Source of the DNA: Acidovorax sp.
GTDB lineage: Bacteria; Pseudomonadota; Gammaproteobacteria; Burkholderiales; Burkholderiaceae_C
Reading direction: 5' to 3'
DNA: 64,000 nucleotides
Assembly: GCF_021287135.1 (NCBI RefSeq)
Contig: NZ_JAJTBB010000017.1
Location: 1 to 64,000 of the forward strand
In this document: in pieces, positions 52,409 through 61,666 of the stretch
How the letters are laid out: each line of letters opens with the position of its first letter
How positions within the stretch are numbered: position 1 is the stretch's first letter
Position numbers and translations under genes: made by a program
The notes under the pieces: model-generated
Database searches by the model: none
The model's input: only the letters and a program-made list of their open reading frames with translations
Told to the model about the DNA's origin: nothing

Positions 52409-53055
52409 TGGCGCTGCACAGCCCCTGGTCCGCCGCGCGCCGCCGCTGGCTGCAGCACCGCCTGCGCCGGCCCGACTACGCGTTTGTGCTGGAGCCCGGC
52501 CCGCCCGACGAGTGGGTGGCCATCGACTGCGAAACCACGGGGCTCGATGTGCGCACGGACGAGGTGGTCTCCATTGGCGCCGTGCGCGTGTGCGGCCAGC
52601 GCATCGTGGCCAGCGAGCGGCTGGAGCTGCTGGTGCGGCCCGCCGGCCCGGTGTCGGCCCAGAGCGTGCGCATCCACCGCCTGCGCGAGCAGGACGTGGC
52701 GCAGGCCCGGCCGCTGCCGGAGCTGCTGCCCCAGCTGCTGCACTTCATTGGCGGGCGGCCGCTGGTGGGCTACTACCTGGAGTTCGACGTGGCCATGCTC
52801 AACCGCGCCGTGCGGCCCTGGCTGGGCATCGGCCTGCCGCAGCCGTGCATCGAGGTCTCGGCGCTGTACTACGACTACCGCTTCCGCCAGCTGCCGCCCT
52901 ACCAGCAGCACGCCAATGCCGACATCGACCTGCGCCTGGCCACTCTGGTGCGCGAGCTGGGCCTGCCCGCGCGCGACGCGCACGACGCGGTGAATGATGC
53001 CGTGACGGCGGCGCTGGCGTTCATCAAGCTGCGGCGGCTGCTGGGTGGGGCGTGA
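52408..53055 (+). CDS. 3'-5' exonuclease, DnaQ/epsilon-like
   Basis: 215 residues. Exo I is AIDCETTGLDVRTDEVVSIGAVRV (Asp and Glu), Exo II GYYLEFDVAMLNRAV, and Exo III HDAVNDAVTAALAFIKL, so the DEDDh metal site is complete. It would remove nucleotides from the 3' end of DNA or RNA. It shares one base with the upstream cNMP/CBS gene; the pair DUF294 protein plus exonuclease is a recurring neighbourhood in proteobacteria. Confidence 0.94.
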   Translation: MALHSPWSAARRRWLQHRLRRPDYAFVLEPGPPDEWVAIDCETTGLDVRTDEVVSIGAVRVCGQRIVASERLELLVRPAGPVSAQSVRIHRLREQDVAQARPLPELLPQLLHFIGGRPLVGYYLEFDVAMLNRAVRPWLGIGLPQPCIEVSALYYDYRFRQLPPYQQHANADIDLRLATLVRELGLPARDAHDAVNDAVTAALAFIKLRRLLGGA

Positions 53056-53082
53056 CGCCGGGCGGCAGCCTGGGTGCCTTTG

Positions 53083-53142
53083 GCTGCTATTGAAATGGTA
53101 GCTGCTTGCGCTTATTCATCAAGCGCTGGAGGCTGATTTCTC
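53083..53142. repeat. Dispersed palindromic repeat, type 1, copy F
   Basis: GCTGCTATTGAAATGGTAGC opens the copy, then GCGCTT (53108-53113) and AAGCGC (53121-53126) arms, then TGGAGGCTGATTT. It is intergenic, after the exonuclease gene. Confidence 0.85.
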
Positions 53143-53172
53143 TATGAATCAGTCACCCCTGGCACACCCCGC

Positions 53173-53244
53173 CCGTTCGGGCTGAGCCCATCGAAGCCGG
53201 GGCACGGTGCCTCCGCAGCCCTTCGACCAGTTCAGGGCGAACGG
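53173..53244. repeat. Dispersed palindromic repeat, type 2, copy 2
   Basis: The left arm CCGTTCGGGCTGAGCC...TCGAAGCC and the right arm ...CCTTCGACCAGTTCAGGGCGAACGG form an imperfect long hairpin. It lies between the exonuclease and the convergent Pat-like gene and could end transcription from both sides. Confidence 0.78.
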
Positions 53245-53255
53245 CCCAGCCCCGC

Positions 53256-55940
53256 TCACAGCACCTTCACCGCCAGCTTGAAGTCCGGGTCTTCCTCAAA
53301 ATGCTTGATCTGGAAGCCCAGGTGGCGCATGAGCTTGAGCATGTTGCTGTTGTGGGCCAGCACCAGCCCCTCGATCTGCGCCAGCCCCTTGTTGCGGGCG
53401 AACTCGGTGATGGCCGCCATGAGCCGCGAGCCCAGGCCCTGGCCCGCGAACTCGTCGGCCACCAGCAGCGAGAACTCGCAGGTCTTGAGGTCCGGATTGG
53501 TCACGTAGCGCGACACGCCGATGATGCGCTCCGTGTCGATGAACTCGCCGTCGGCCCCCAGCTTGCGTTCGCGGTGCACGGCCACCAGGGCCATCTCGCG
53601 GTCGTAGTCGATGAGCGTGAAGCGCGCCAGCATGCGCGAGGGCAGCTCGGGCATGGACGAGGCAAACCGGAAGTAGCGGCTCTCGGACGACAGGCCCTTG
53701 ACCAGCGCCTGCAGCATCGAGGCATCGTCCGGCCGCACGGGGCGCACGGTGTAGAGGCCGCCGCCGCGCATGGGCCATTCCTGCTCGAAGTGCGAGGGGT
53801 AGGGCAGGATGGCCAGGTGCCCGTAGTGCTGCCCGTGCGCGGACGTGGGCTGCACCACGATGCGCGCATCCACCGCCAGCGCGCCGGATTCGTCCAGGAT
53901 GATGGGGTTGATGTCCATCTCGCGCAGCTGGGGCAGCTCGCACACCATTTCGGACACGCGCAGCAGCACGTGTTCCAGCGCCGCCATGTCCACGGGCGGC
54001 GCGCCGCGCCACTCGCCCAGCGTGGCGGCCACGCGGGCGCGCTGCACCAGGCCGCGCGCCAGGAACTGGTTGAGCGGCGGCATCTCCATGCTGCGGTCGC
54101 CGATCAGCTCGATCATCGTGCCGCCCGCGCCGAACGTGATCACCGGGCCGAACAGATCGTCGGTCACCAGGCCGATGTACAGCTCGCGCCCGCGCCGCTG
54201 CGCGGACATGTTCTGCACCGTCACGCCGTTGATGTGCGCGTCCGGCCGCAGCTGCGCCACGCGCTTGACCATGTCGTTGTAGGTGTCGCGCACCTGCGTG
54301 GCGTTGGGCAGGTTCAGCGCCACGCCCTGCACGTCGGACTTGTGCGAGATGTCCGGCGAGTCGATCTTGAGCGCGGCGGGGTAGCCCAGCTGGGTGGCGA
54401 TCATCATGGCCTCGTGCGCGTTGCGCGCCAGGATGGTCTTGGTGACGGGGATGTGGAACGCCGCCAGCAGCGCCTTGGATTCCAGCTCGGTGAGCACATA
54501 GCGGCGCTCGGCCAGCACGCTCTCGATGAGCAGGCGCGCGCCCTCCACGTCGGGCTTGGCCAGGTCGTGCGCCAGCGGGGGCGGCGTCTGCTGCAGCAGC
54601 AGCTGGTTCTCGTGGTGGTTGGCGATGTTGGAGAACGCGTCCACACCCGCTTCGGGCGTGCGGAACGTGGGGATGGAGGCGGCGTTGAGCACGGCCCGCG
54701 CCTCGTTCACGGTGGAGTCGCCCATCCAGCAGGTGAACAGCGGCTTGCTGACCGACAGCTGCGTCTGCACCAGCGCCTGGGCCACGCGGGTGGGGTCCGA
54801 GCCCAGCTTGGGCGAGTAGATGACCAGGATGCCGTCGATGCCGCGCGTGGCGCTGGCCGCCTCGATGGCGGCGGTGAAATGCTCGGGCGTGGCGTCTTCC
54901 GACAGGTCGATCAGGTCCTTGAGCGAGGCCTGCGGCGACAGCCGGGGCGCCAGCGCGGTGGCCGTGGCGTGGTCCAGCTTGCCCAGCTGCAGCCGCAGTT
55001 CATTGGCCCAGTCGGCCGCCAGCACGCCGGGCCCGCCGCCGTTGGTGATGACGGCCAGGTGCCGGCCCGAGGGCTGGTAGCGCGAGGCCAGGCAGCGCAC
55101 GGCCGAGAACAGCTGCGAGAACGTGCGCACGCGCACCGCGCCCGCACGGCGCAGGGCGGCGTCGAACACATCGTCGCTGCCCACGATGGCGCCCGAATGC
55201 GTGAGCGCCGCCTCGTTGCCCGCGGGCTTGCGGCCGGCCTTGAGCACGATCACCGGCTTGGCACTGGCCGCGGCGCGCAGTGCGCTCATGAAGCGGCGCG
55301 CATTGCGGATGCCCTCCATGTAGATCACGATGCTGTGCGTGTGCGGGTCCGCCGCCAGAAAGTCGAGCGCGTCCGCCAGGTCCAGCGCCGTGTTGGGCCC
55401 CAGGGACACCACGGCCGAGAACCCCACGCCGCTGCGCTGCGCCCAGTCCAGCGTGGACGCCGTGAGCGCGCCGGATTGCGACAGCAGCCCCAGCGGCCCG
55501 GGCTTGGCCAGCGCCCCGATGACGCTGGCATTCAGATGGTGGTGCGGCCGCTGAAAGCCGTTGCAGTTGGGCCCCAGCAGGTGCAACTGGTGCCGCTGGG
55601 CGGTCGCGTGCAGCCGGGCCGCGTCCTGCGCGTTCAGGCCCGAGGAGACCACCAGCGCCGCACGGCAGCGGATGCGGCCGGCCACTTCCAGCGCGCTGTC
55701 CATCTCGTCCACCGTGGGCAGCGCGATCACCGCCAGCTCCGCGCGCGAGCGGGCCAGGTCGGCCAGCGTGCCGCTCATGCGGATGTCGACAAAGCGCAAC
55801 TCGCCCGTGTACCCGCAGCCGCGCAGCTGGTCGGCCAGGGTGCGCGCCAGGCCGGGCTCCAGCGCGTCGGGGTCCAGGCCACCCGCGAACACGACGATGG
55901 AAGCGGGGTTGAACAGAGGTTGGAGGAAATGCTTGTCCAT
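53256..55940 (-). CDS. Pat/PatZ-like protein: ADP-forming acyl-CoA synthetase fused to GNAT acetyltransferase
   Basis: 894 residues from MDKHFLQP. Order: CoA-binding Rossmann domain (FNPASIVVFAGG), succinyl-CoA-ligase-like domains (LLSQSGALTASTLDWAQRSG; VITNGGGPGVLAADWA), ATP-grasp domain (GYPAALKIDSPDISHKSDVQGVALNL; MEINPIILD-like MDINPIILDESGALAVDARI), then GNAT (about 710-894; YTVRPVRPDDASMLQALVKG, CEFSLLVADEFAGQGLGSRL). Pat enzymes acetylate and so inactivate acetyl-CoA synthetase and other proteins. The ligase His, lost in E. coli PatZ, appears kept here in THSGAIVGSDDVFDAALRRA. Next to a deacetylase and ActP. Confidence 0.92.
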   Translation of the reverse strand: MDKHFLQPLFNPASIVVFAGGLDPDALEPGLARTLADQLRGCGYTGELRFVDIRMSGTLADLARSRAELAVIALPTVDEMDSALEVAGRIRCRAALVVSSGLNAQDAARLHATAQRHQLHLLGPNCNGFQRPHHHLNASVIGALAKPGPLGLLSQSGALTASTLDWAQRSGVGFSAVVSLGPNTALDLADALDFLAADPHTHSIVIYMEGIRNARRFMSALRAAASAKPVIVLKAGRKPAGNEAALTHSGAIVGSDDVFDAALRRAGAVRVRTFSQLFSAVRCLASRYQPSGRHLAVITNGGGPGVLAADWANELRLQLGKLDHATATALAPRLSPQASLKDLIDLSEDATPEHFTAAIEAASATRGIDGILVIYSPKLGSDPTRVAQALVQTQLSVSKPLFTCWMGDSTVNEARAVLNAASIPTFRTPEAGVDAFSNIANHHENQLLLQQTPPPLAHDLAKPDVEGARLLIESVLAERRYVLTELESKALLAAFHIPVTKTILARNAHEAMMIATQLGYPAALKIDSPDISHKSDVQGVALNLPNATQVRDTYNDMVKRVAQLRPDAHINGVTVQNMSAQRRGRELYIGLVTDDLFGPVITFGAGGTMIELIGDRSMEMPPLNQFLARGLVQRARVAATLGEWRGAPPVDMAALEHVLLRVSEMVCELPQLREMDINPIILDESGALAVDARIVVQPTSAHGQHYGHLAILPYPSHFEQEWPMRGGGLYTVRPVRPDDASMLQALVKGLSSESRYFRFASSMPELPSRMLARFTLIDYDREMALVAVHRERKLGADGEFIDTERIIGVSRYVTNPDLKTCEFSLLVADEFAGQGLGSRLMAAITEFARNKGLAQIEGLVLAHNSNMLKLMRHLGFQIKHFEEDPDFKLAVKVL

Positions 55941-55966
55941 GGTGGTTCTCAGAAGGTGTCTGTCCG

Positions 55967-56896
55967 TCAGTCCGCCCCGATCAGCACTTTGACATGGGCG
56001 GCGGCGCTGCGCGCCAAGGGGTTCATCACATAGCCGCCTTCCAGGCAGGACACGATGCGGCCCTGCGCATGCCGGCGGGCCAGGTCCAGCAGGCGCTGCG
56101 TGACCCATTCATAGTCAGCGTCCACCAGGCCCAGGTTGCCCATGTCGTCCTCGCGGTGGGCATCGAACCCGGCGGAAATGTAGACCAGCTGCGGCCGGAA
56201 GGCTTCGAGCGCGGGCATCCAGGCGGCGTCCACCAGCGAGCGGAACTCGGCGCTGCCGGTGCGGCTGTCCATGCCCACGTGCACCATATTGCTGCCGCCG
56301 GGCTGTTCGTCCTTGCCCAGAGGGTACAGGCCTTTTTCAAAGATGGAGCACATCAGCACCCGCTCGTCGCCGGCCAGGATGTCGGCGCTGCCATTGCCGT
56401 GGTGCACGTCGAAGTCGATCAGCGCCACCCGTTCCAGGCCGTGCACGTCCAGCGCGTGGCGGATGCCCACGGCCACGTTGTTGAAAAAGCAAAAGCCCAT
56501 GCAAGCGCCGCGTTCGGCATGGTGGCCTGGCGGGCGGATGTTGCAGAACGCCGTGGCCACCTCGCCGCGCAGGACCAGGTCAGTGGCCAGCACGGCTGCC
56601 CCGGCCGAGCGCAGCGCGGCGGGCACGGTGTACGGGTTCATCAAGGTGTCCGGGTCCAGGCGCTCGTAGCCCTCGGTGGGCGCGCGGTCCAGCAGTTCGT
56701 TCACGTACAGCACCGAGTGCGCGCGCGTCAGCTGCTCCACGCTGGCCAGCGGAGCGTCGTACGGCACCATGAAGTCGCTGTATCCCTTGCTGAGCAGCAT
56801 GTCGGCGATGGCGTGAAGGCGTTCGGGGCACTCTGGGTGGCCGGGGCCCATGTCGTGCTTGAGGCAGTCCGGGTGGGATATGTAGGCAGACAGCAT
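55967..56896 (-). CDS. Histone-deacetylase-family (acetoin-utilisation-type) deacetylase
   Basis: 310 residues from MLSAYIS. HPECPERLHAI, the active-site NIRPPGHHAERGACMGFCFFNNVAVG, the zinc ligands in LIDFDVHHGNGSADIL, and SAGFDAHREDDMGNLGL are all present. It would remove acetyl groups from protein lysine or from small amides. Located 26 bases upstream of the Pat-like gene on the same strand, it can be the eraser for that acetyltransferase. Confidence 0.94.
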   Translation of the reverse strand: MLSAYISHPDCLKHDMGPGHPECPERLHAIADMLLSKGYSDFMVPYDAPLASVEQLTRAHSVLYVNELLDRAPTEGYERLDPDTLMNPYTVPAALRSAGAAVLATDLVLRGEVATAFCNIRPPGHHAERGACMGFCFFNNVAVGIRHALDVHGLERVALIDFDVHHGNGSADILAGDERVLMCSIFEKGLYPLGKDEQPGGSNMVHVGMDSRTGSAEFRSLVDAAWMPALEAFRPQLVYISAGFDAHREDDMGNLGLVDADYEWVTQRLLDLARRHAQGRIVSCLEGGYVMNPLARSAAAHVKVLIGAD

Positions 56897-56997
56897 GGCG
56901 GTGGTCCGGGGTGAGGGGCCGCCAGGGGCCTGCAATGGACTCCACTGTAGGCGGGGGCGGCGCGAGGGTCTTGATATGGGTCAACAGGGACCCGGGC

Positions 56998-57024
56998 AAA
57001 AAAAAGCCGGGCGCAAGGCCCGGC
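56998..57024 (-). terminator. Rho-independent terminator after actP
   Basis: On the minus strand GCCGGGC and GCCCGGC (57018-57024 and 57006-57012) form a 7-bp stem followed by a run of eight T (A-run 56998-57005 on the plus strand). It lies 50 bases after the actP stop, ending the DUF485-actP transcript before the HDAC gene. Confidence 0.9.
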
Positions 57025-57073
57025 GGGTTGGCGGTGCGTGCCCGCAGGGAGCACGCGGTGCGGGCGGCGGGGC

Positions 57074-58816
57074 TCAGTGCCCCGACGCGCCGGCAGCGCC
57101 CAGGCCGGTTTCCGAGCGCACCTGCTGCGCGGGGAAGGCTTCACGCTCCTTGGCTGCCTGGGCGCTCTTGTCGAGCACCGAGAACAGCCACACGCCGATG
57201 AAGCCGATGGCCATGGAGAACAGCGCGGGCGAGGAGTAGGGGAACCAGGCCGAGCCCTTGGGGTTGCCCAGCGTGGCTTCCCACACCGAAGGCGACACCA
57301 CGGTGAGGCCGACCGACGAGATCAGGCCCAGGAAGCCGCCGATCACGGCGCCCTTGGTGGTGCAGTCCTTCCACAGCACGGACAGGAACAGCACCGGGAA
57401 GTTGGCCGAGGCTGCAATCGCGAAGGCCAGCGACACCATGAACGCGATGTTCTGCTTCTCGAAGGCAATGCCCAGCAGCACGGCGATCACGCCCAGGGCG
57501 ATGGTGGTCATGCGCGAGACCTTCAGCTCGGAGGCGCTGTCGGCCTTGCCCTTTTTGAGCACGGTGGCGTACAGGTCGTGCGACACGGCCGAGGCGCCCG
57601 ACAGCGTCAGGCCCGCGACCACGGCCAGGATGGTGGCAAACGCCACGGCCGAGATGAAGCCGTAGAACACGTCGCCGCCCACCGTCTTGGCCACCAGCAC
57701 GGCGGCCATGTTGGCCGTGCCCGCGCCGCCCTTGATCACGCCCTTGGCCACGTCGGCCATCTCGGGGTTGGTCAGCACCAGCGTGGTGGCGCCAAAGCCG
57801 ATGATGAAGATCAGCACGTAGAAGTAGCCGATCCAGGTGGTGGCCCACAGCACGGACTTGCGGGCTTCCTTGGCATCGGGCACCGTGAAGAAGCGCATGA
57901 GGATGTGGGGCAGGCCGGCCGTGCCGAACATCAGCGCCATGCCGAAGGAGATGGCGGAGATCGGGTCCTTGATGAAGCCGCCCGGGCCCATCAGCGATAG
58001 GCCCTCCTTGGCGGCGGCGGCCGGGTCCTTGCCCGCGTTGCTGGCGATGGCGGTCTTGACCTTCACGCCTTCGGCAAACAGGGCCTCGGGGCTGAAGCCG
58101 AACTTGGCCAGCACCATGAAGGCCATGAAGCTCACGCCGGCCAGCAGCATGATGGCCTTGATGATCTGCACCCAGGTGGTGGCCGTCATGCCGCCGAACA
58201 GCACGTACACCATCATGAGCACGCCCACGATGACCACGGCCATCCAGTACTCCAGGCCGAACAGCAGCTTGATCAGCTGGCCCGCGCCCACCATCTGGGC
58301 GATCAGGTAGAAGGCCACCACCACCAGCGTGCCGCTGGCCGCAAAGGCGCGGATGGGGCCTTGCTTGAAACGGTAGCCGGCCACGTCGGCAAAGGTGAAC
58401 TTGCCCAGGTTGCGCAGGCGCTCGGCCATCAGGAAGGTGATGATGGGCCAGCCCACGAGGAAGCCGATGGAGTAGATCAGCCCGTCATAGCCCGTGGCCA
58501 TCACCGCGGCCGAGATGCCCAGGAACGAGGCCGCCGACATGTAGTCGCCCGCGATCGCCAGGCCGTTCTGGAAGCCCGTGATGCCGCCGCCGGCGGTGTA
58601 GAAGTCCGCAGCCGAACGTGTCTTGGCGGCGGCCCATTTGGTGATCCACAAGGTGCCCGCCACGAAGATGGCGAACATGGTGATGGCGGTCCAGTTGGTG
58701 GCCTGCTTGGCGGCCTGGCCGACGTCGCCGCCAGCGGCGTAGGCCGAGGCGGCCGCGCAGCAGAGGGCTGCCGCGAGGCCCCAGCGGGCGCGGCTTGCAA
58801 GGTGTTGGAAGTTCAT
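57074..58816 (-). CDS. actP: Cation/acetate symporter
   Basis: 580 residues. A cleavable-looking leader (to SAYA) is followed by about 13 helices of the sodium-solute-symporter family. Characteristic parts are [37 protein letters not shown] and [16 protein letters not shown]. It imports acetate and other short carboxylates with a cation through the inner membrane. It overlaps the DUF485 gene by four bases, the usual actP partner. Confidence 0.96.
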   Translation of the reverse strand: MNFQHLASRARWGLAAALCCAAASAYAAGGDVGQAAKQATNWTAITMFAIFVAGTLWITKWAAAKTRSAADFYTAGGGITGFQNGLAIAGDYMSAASFLGISAAVMATGYDGLIYSIGFLVGWPIITFLMAERLRNLGKFTFADVAGYRFKQGPIRAFAASGTLVVVAFYLIAQMVGAGQLIKLLFGLEYWMAVVIVGVLMMVYVLFGGMTATTWVQIIKAIMLLAGVSFMAFMVLAKFGFSPEALFAEGVKVKTAIASNAGKDPAAAAKEGLSLMGPGGFIKDPISAISFGMALMFGTAGLPHILMRFFTVPDAKEARKSVLWATTWIGYFYVLIFIIGFGATTLVLTNPEMADVAKGVIKGGAGTANMAAVLVAKTVGGDVFYGFISAVAFATILAVVAGLTLSGASAVSHDLYATVLKKGKADSASELKVSRMTTIALGVIAVLLGIAFEKQNIAFMVSLAFAIAASANFPVLFLSVLWKDCTTKGAVIGGFLGLISSVGLTVVSPSVWEATLGNPKGSAWFPYSSPALFSMAIGFIGVWLFSVLDKSAQAAKEREAFPAQQVRSETGLGAAGASGH

Positions 58817-59121
58817 TTCTGGGCGTCCCGCAGGATGTCTTGGGTGAGTGCGTCGTAGCGGCTGTTGGCGCGGCGCACGTAGATGCCGGTGATCACGATG
58901 GTGAACAGGATCACGAACAGGCCCAGGGGGATGCCCAGGGTGGTGACCCCGCCGCCGATGGGCTGGGCCAGGAACGGCTTGTTGAACGCGATGAGCGCGA
59001 TGTAGCCGTAGTAGACGAACAGCATCAGCGCGGTGAGCGTCCAGCCGAAGCGGTTGCGTTCCTGCCGGAGTTCGAGGTAGCGCGGATGGCTCTGGATGCG
59101 TGTTGCCACGGGATCCGTCAT
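58813..59121 (-). CDS. DUF485 inner-membrane protein (YjcH-like)
   Basis: 102 residues from MTDPVAT, preceded by [34 protein letters not shown] and a second helix [25 protein letters not shown] match DUF485. It is the standard small partner gene upstream of actP; the stop overlaps the actP start. Its role in transport is not known. Confidence 0.95.
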   Translation of the reverse strand: MTDPVATRIQSHPRYLELRQERNRFGWTLTALMLFVYYGYIALIAFNKPFLAQPIGGGVTTLGIPLGLFVILFTIVITGIYVRRANSRYDALTQDILRDAQK

Positions 59122-59556
59122 GGTGGTCTCCTTGTGTGATCGGAATGCGTCTGCGCGAGCCCGGCCGGGGTAGTGCACTGAGAACCTGTTCACAGGCTCT
59201 GACGGGGCCGATTCTGGAAATGCGCGCTGACCGCCTTCTTACGGCAGTGCAACATGAACCGGTCAGGGTTTGTCCTGTGCTGGATTTCCCTAGGGAATTC
59301 GCTCGGTGTTAACCCTGGGAAAACGACGGCTGCCGCGCCGCGGGCGGCGCCTGTGGCGGGATTTTTCCGCATCAAGAAAAAACGCCCCCGGGTTTGTCCT
59401 GAGCAAAAAAAAGCGGCGGTGCGCGGGCCGCAATAGCTGAGTTTTCGTGTCAGTTTTTGGTCAGAAGCCCGCCGGATATTCCGCCCCAGCACCGCAGTGT
59501 GCTCAGCCGGCGGATTCCTCTGCCGGGAATGATCAACAACACTGGAGACAAGCACC
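59122..59556. other. Long divergent intergenic region (actP operon / MFS carrier)
   Basis: 435 bases with no gene I can support. It must hold both promoters. It contains a 12-bp palindrome TTCCCTAGGGAA (59286-59297) and a direct repeat GGGTTTGTCCTG (59264-59275 and 59390-59401). A-runs near 59378 and 59405 follow. No -35/-10 pair is convincing by eye. Confidence 0.6.
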
Positions 59557-61215
59557 ATGGCCAACCATCCCGCACCGCGGCCCATGACGCCCGAAGAGAG
59601 GAAAGTCATCTTCGCGTCATCGCTCGGCACCGTTTTCGAGTGGTACGACTTCTACCTCTACGGCTCGCTCGCCGCCATCATCGCCAAGCAGTTCTTCAGC
59701 GGGCTGGATGCCGGTTCGGCATTCATCTTCGCGCTGCTCGCGTTTGCCGCAGGCTTCATCGTGCGGCCGTTCGGCGCCATCTTCTTCGGCCGGCTGGGCG
59801 ACATGATCGGGCGCAAGTACACCTTCCTGGTGACCATCCTGATCATGGGCCTGTCCACGTTCATCGTGGGGATCTTGCCCTCGTACGCCTCCATCGGCGT
59901 GGCGGCCCCGGTCATCCTCATTGCCCTGCGGCTGCTGCAGGGCCTGGCGCTGGGCGGCGAGTACGGCGGCGCAGCCACCTACGTGGCCGAGCACGCGCCG
60001 CACGGCAAGCGCGGCGCCTACACGGCCTGGATCCAGACCACCGCCACGCTGGGCCTGTTCCTGTCGCTGATGGTGATCCTGGGCACCCGCACGGTGCTGG
60101 GCGAAGAGGCGTTTGCCGATTGGGGCTGGCGCGTGCCGTTCATCGTGTCCATCCTGCTGCTGGCCATCTCGGTCTGGATCCGGCTGTCGATGAACGAATC
60201 GCCCGCCTTCCAGAAGATGAAGGCCGAGGGCAAGACCTCCAAGGCGCCGCTGACCGAATCGTTCGGCCAGTGGAAGAACCTCAAGATCGTGATCCTGGCG
60301 CTCATCGGCCTGACGGCCGGCCAGGCCGTGGTCTGGTATTCGGGCCAGTTCTATGCGCTGTTCTTCCTCACGCAGGCCCTGAAGGTCGATGGCGCCACCG
60401 CCAACATCTTCGTGGCCGTCTCGCTGCTGATCGGCACGCCTTTCTTCATCGTGTTTGGCGCGCTGTCGGACAAGATCGGCCGCAAGCCCATCATCCTGGC
60501 GGGCTGCTTGCTGGCCGCGCTCACGTACTTCCCCGTGTTCGGCGCGCTGACCAAGGCGGCCAACCCGGCGCTGGCCGAAGCCCAGGCCAAGAACAAGGTG
60601 GTGATCACGGCCGATCCGAACGAATGCTCGTTCCAGTTCAACCCCACCGGCACCAGCAAGTTCACCAGCTCGTGCGACATTGCCAAGCAGGTGCTGGCCG
60701 GCGCTTCGGTGAGCTATGAAAACGTTGCAGCCCCTGCGGGCACGGTGGCCACCATCAAGATTGGCGAAACGGCGATCCCCTCGTACTCCAGCAAGGGCCT
60801 GAGCGCCGAGGAAGCCAAGAAGAAGGATGCCGAGTTCAAGAAGCTCGTGGCCAACGACCTGAAGGCCGCCGGCTACCCCACCAAGGCCGATCCGGCCCGC
60901 ATCGACAAGGTCATGGTCACCGTGATCCTGACCTACCTGGTGCTGCTGGTGACCATGGTGTACGGCCCCATCGCCGCCATGCTGGTGGAAATGTTCCCCA
61001 CTCGCATCCGCTACACCTCCATGTCCCTGCCGTACCACATCGGCAACGGCTGGTTCGGCGGCCTGCTGCCCACCACGGCGTTTGCCATCGTGGCGCAGAC
61101 CGGCAACATGTACAACGGCCTGTGGTACCCCATCATCATTGCCGGCGCCACGGTGGTGATTGGCGGCCTGTTCATCCGCGAGACCAAGGACGTGGACATC
61201 TACGCCAACGACTGA
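59557..61215 (+). CDS. MHS-family MFS transporter (ProP/ShiA-like) with a large internal loop
   Basis: 552 residues. The MHS signature FASSLGTVFEWYDFYLYGSLA, GRLGDMIGRKYTF, RLLQGLALGGEYGGAATYVAEHAP and a second GALSDKIGRKPIILAG are clear. Family members are usually about 430-450 residues. The extra length is a polar segment of about 100 residues (about 340-445) between two later helices. It contains Cys357 and Cys373, which could form a disulphide if periplasmic. It imports a carboxylate or osmolyte; facing actP suggests a small acid. Confidence 0.93.
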   Translation: MANHPAPRPMTPEERKVIFASSLGTVFEWYDFYLYGSLAAIIAKQFFSGLDAGSAFIFALLAFAAGFIVRPFGAIFFGRLGDMIGRKYTFLVTILIMGLSTFIVGILPSYASIGVAAPVILIALRLLQGLALGGEYGGAATYVAEHAPHGKRGAYTAWIQTTATLGLFLSLMVILGTRTVLGEEAFADWGWRVPFIVSILLLAISVWIRLSMNESPAFQKMKAEGKTSKAPLTESFGQWKNLKIVILALIGLTAGQAVVWYSGQFYALFFLTQALKVDGATANIFVAVSLLIGTPFFIVFGALSDKIGRKPIILAGCLLAALTYFPVFGALTKAANPALAEAQAKNKVVITADPNECSFQFNPTGTSKFTSSCDIAKQVLAGASVSYENVAAPAGTVATIKIGETAIPSYSSKGLSAEEAKKKDAEFKKLVANDLKAAGYPTKADPARIDKVMVTVILTYLVLLVTMVYGPIAAMLVEMFPTRIRYTSMSLPYHIGNGWFGGLLPTTAFAIVAQTGNMYNGLWYPIIIAGATVVIGGLFIRETKDVDIYAND

Positions 61216-61355
61216 TCCACCCCACCGGTGCGCAGGGCCCGTCCGCAGGGCGGGCCCTGGGTTCCATCAAGGGGCTTGGCGGGCCGGGCGGCAGGGGCCG
61301 CAGCGGTGGTGCCAGGCCCTTTGATCGAACAAACCCATCCAAGGAGATTGAGACC

Positions 61356-61544
61356 ATGTGGAAGATTGTTGTTGGCTTCATCGCGTTTGCCGCGCTGGCG
61401 ATGTTTGTGATCATCAAGGCAGGCGACAAGGCCGACATGGGCGGTGAAAAGCATGGCGCCGATGCGGTGCATGCCCCCGAGCCCGCCGCGAGCGGGCCGG
61501 CGGAGGCCGCGTCCGCGCCCGCCTCGGCGGCCAGCGCGCCGTGA
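61356..61544 (+). CDS. Small single-helix membrane protein
   Basis: 62 residues, preceded by AAGGAG. One N-terminal membrane helix (MWKIVVGFIAFAALAMFVII) is followed by a charged KAGDKADMGGEKHGAD and a Pro/Ala/Ser-rich tail. I do not recognise a family. It lies 140 bases after the MHS carrier on the same strand and just before a terminator, so it is probably co-transcribed with the carrier. Confidence 0.7.
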   Translation: MWKIVVGFIAFAALAMFVIIKAGDKADMGGEKHGADAVHAPEPAASGPAEAASAPASAASAP

Positions 61545-61591
61545 CGGACTGATGTGTGGCGCGGCGCTCCGGCGGTCCGCGGGCCAAAAAA

Positions 61592-61626
61592 GAAAGCCCA
61601 GGGCATCACCCTGGGCTTTCTTGTTG
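61592..61626. terminator. Bidirectional rho-independent terminator
   Basis: GAAAGCCCAGGG (61592-61603) and CCCTGGGCTTTC (61609-61620) form a perfect 12-bp stem with a 5-base loop. The plus-strand tail is TTGTT. On the minus strand the hairpin is followed by a run of T (plus-strand AAAAAA at 61586-61591). It separates the carrier/small-protein unit from the convergent binding-protein gene. Confidence 0.92.
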
Positions 61627-61666
61627 GGGAGGGCCCTTCAGGCCCTCCCGTGATGCGGGCGCGGGC

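Noticed and set aside
8085-53142. Type 1 repeats as a CRISPR array
   Set aside because: Copies are kilobases apart, vary in orientation and carry no regular spacers.
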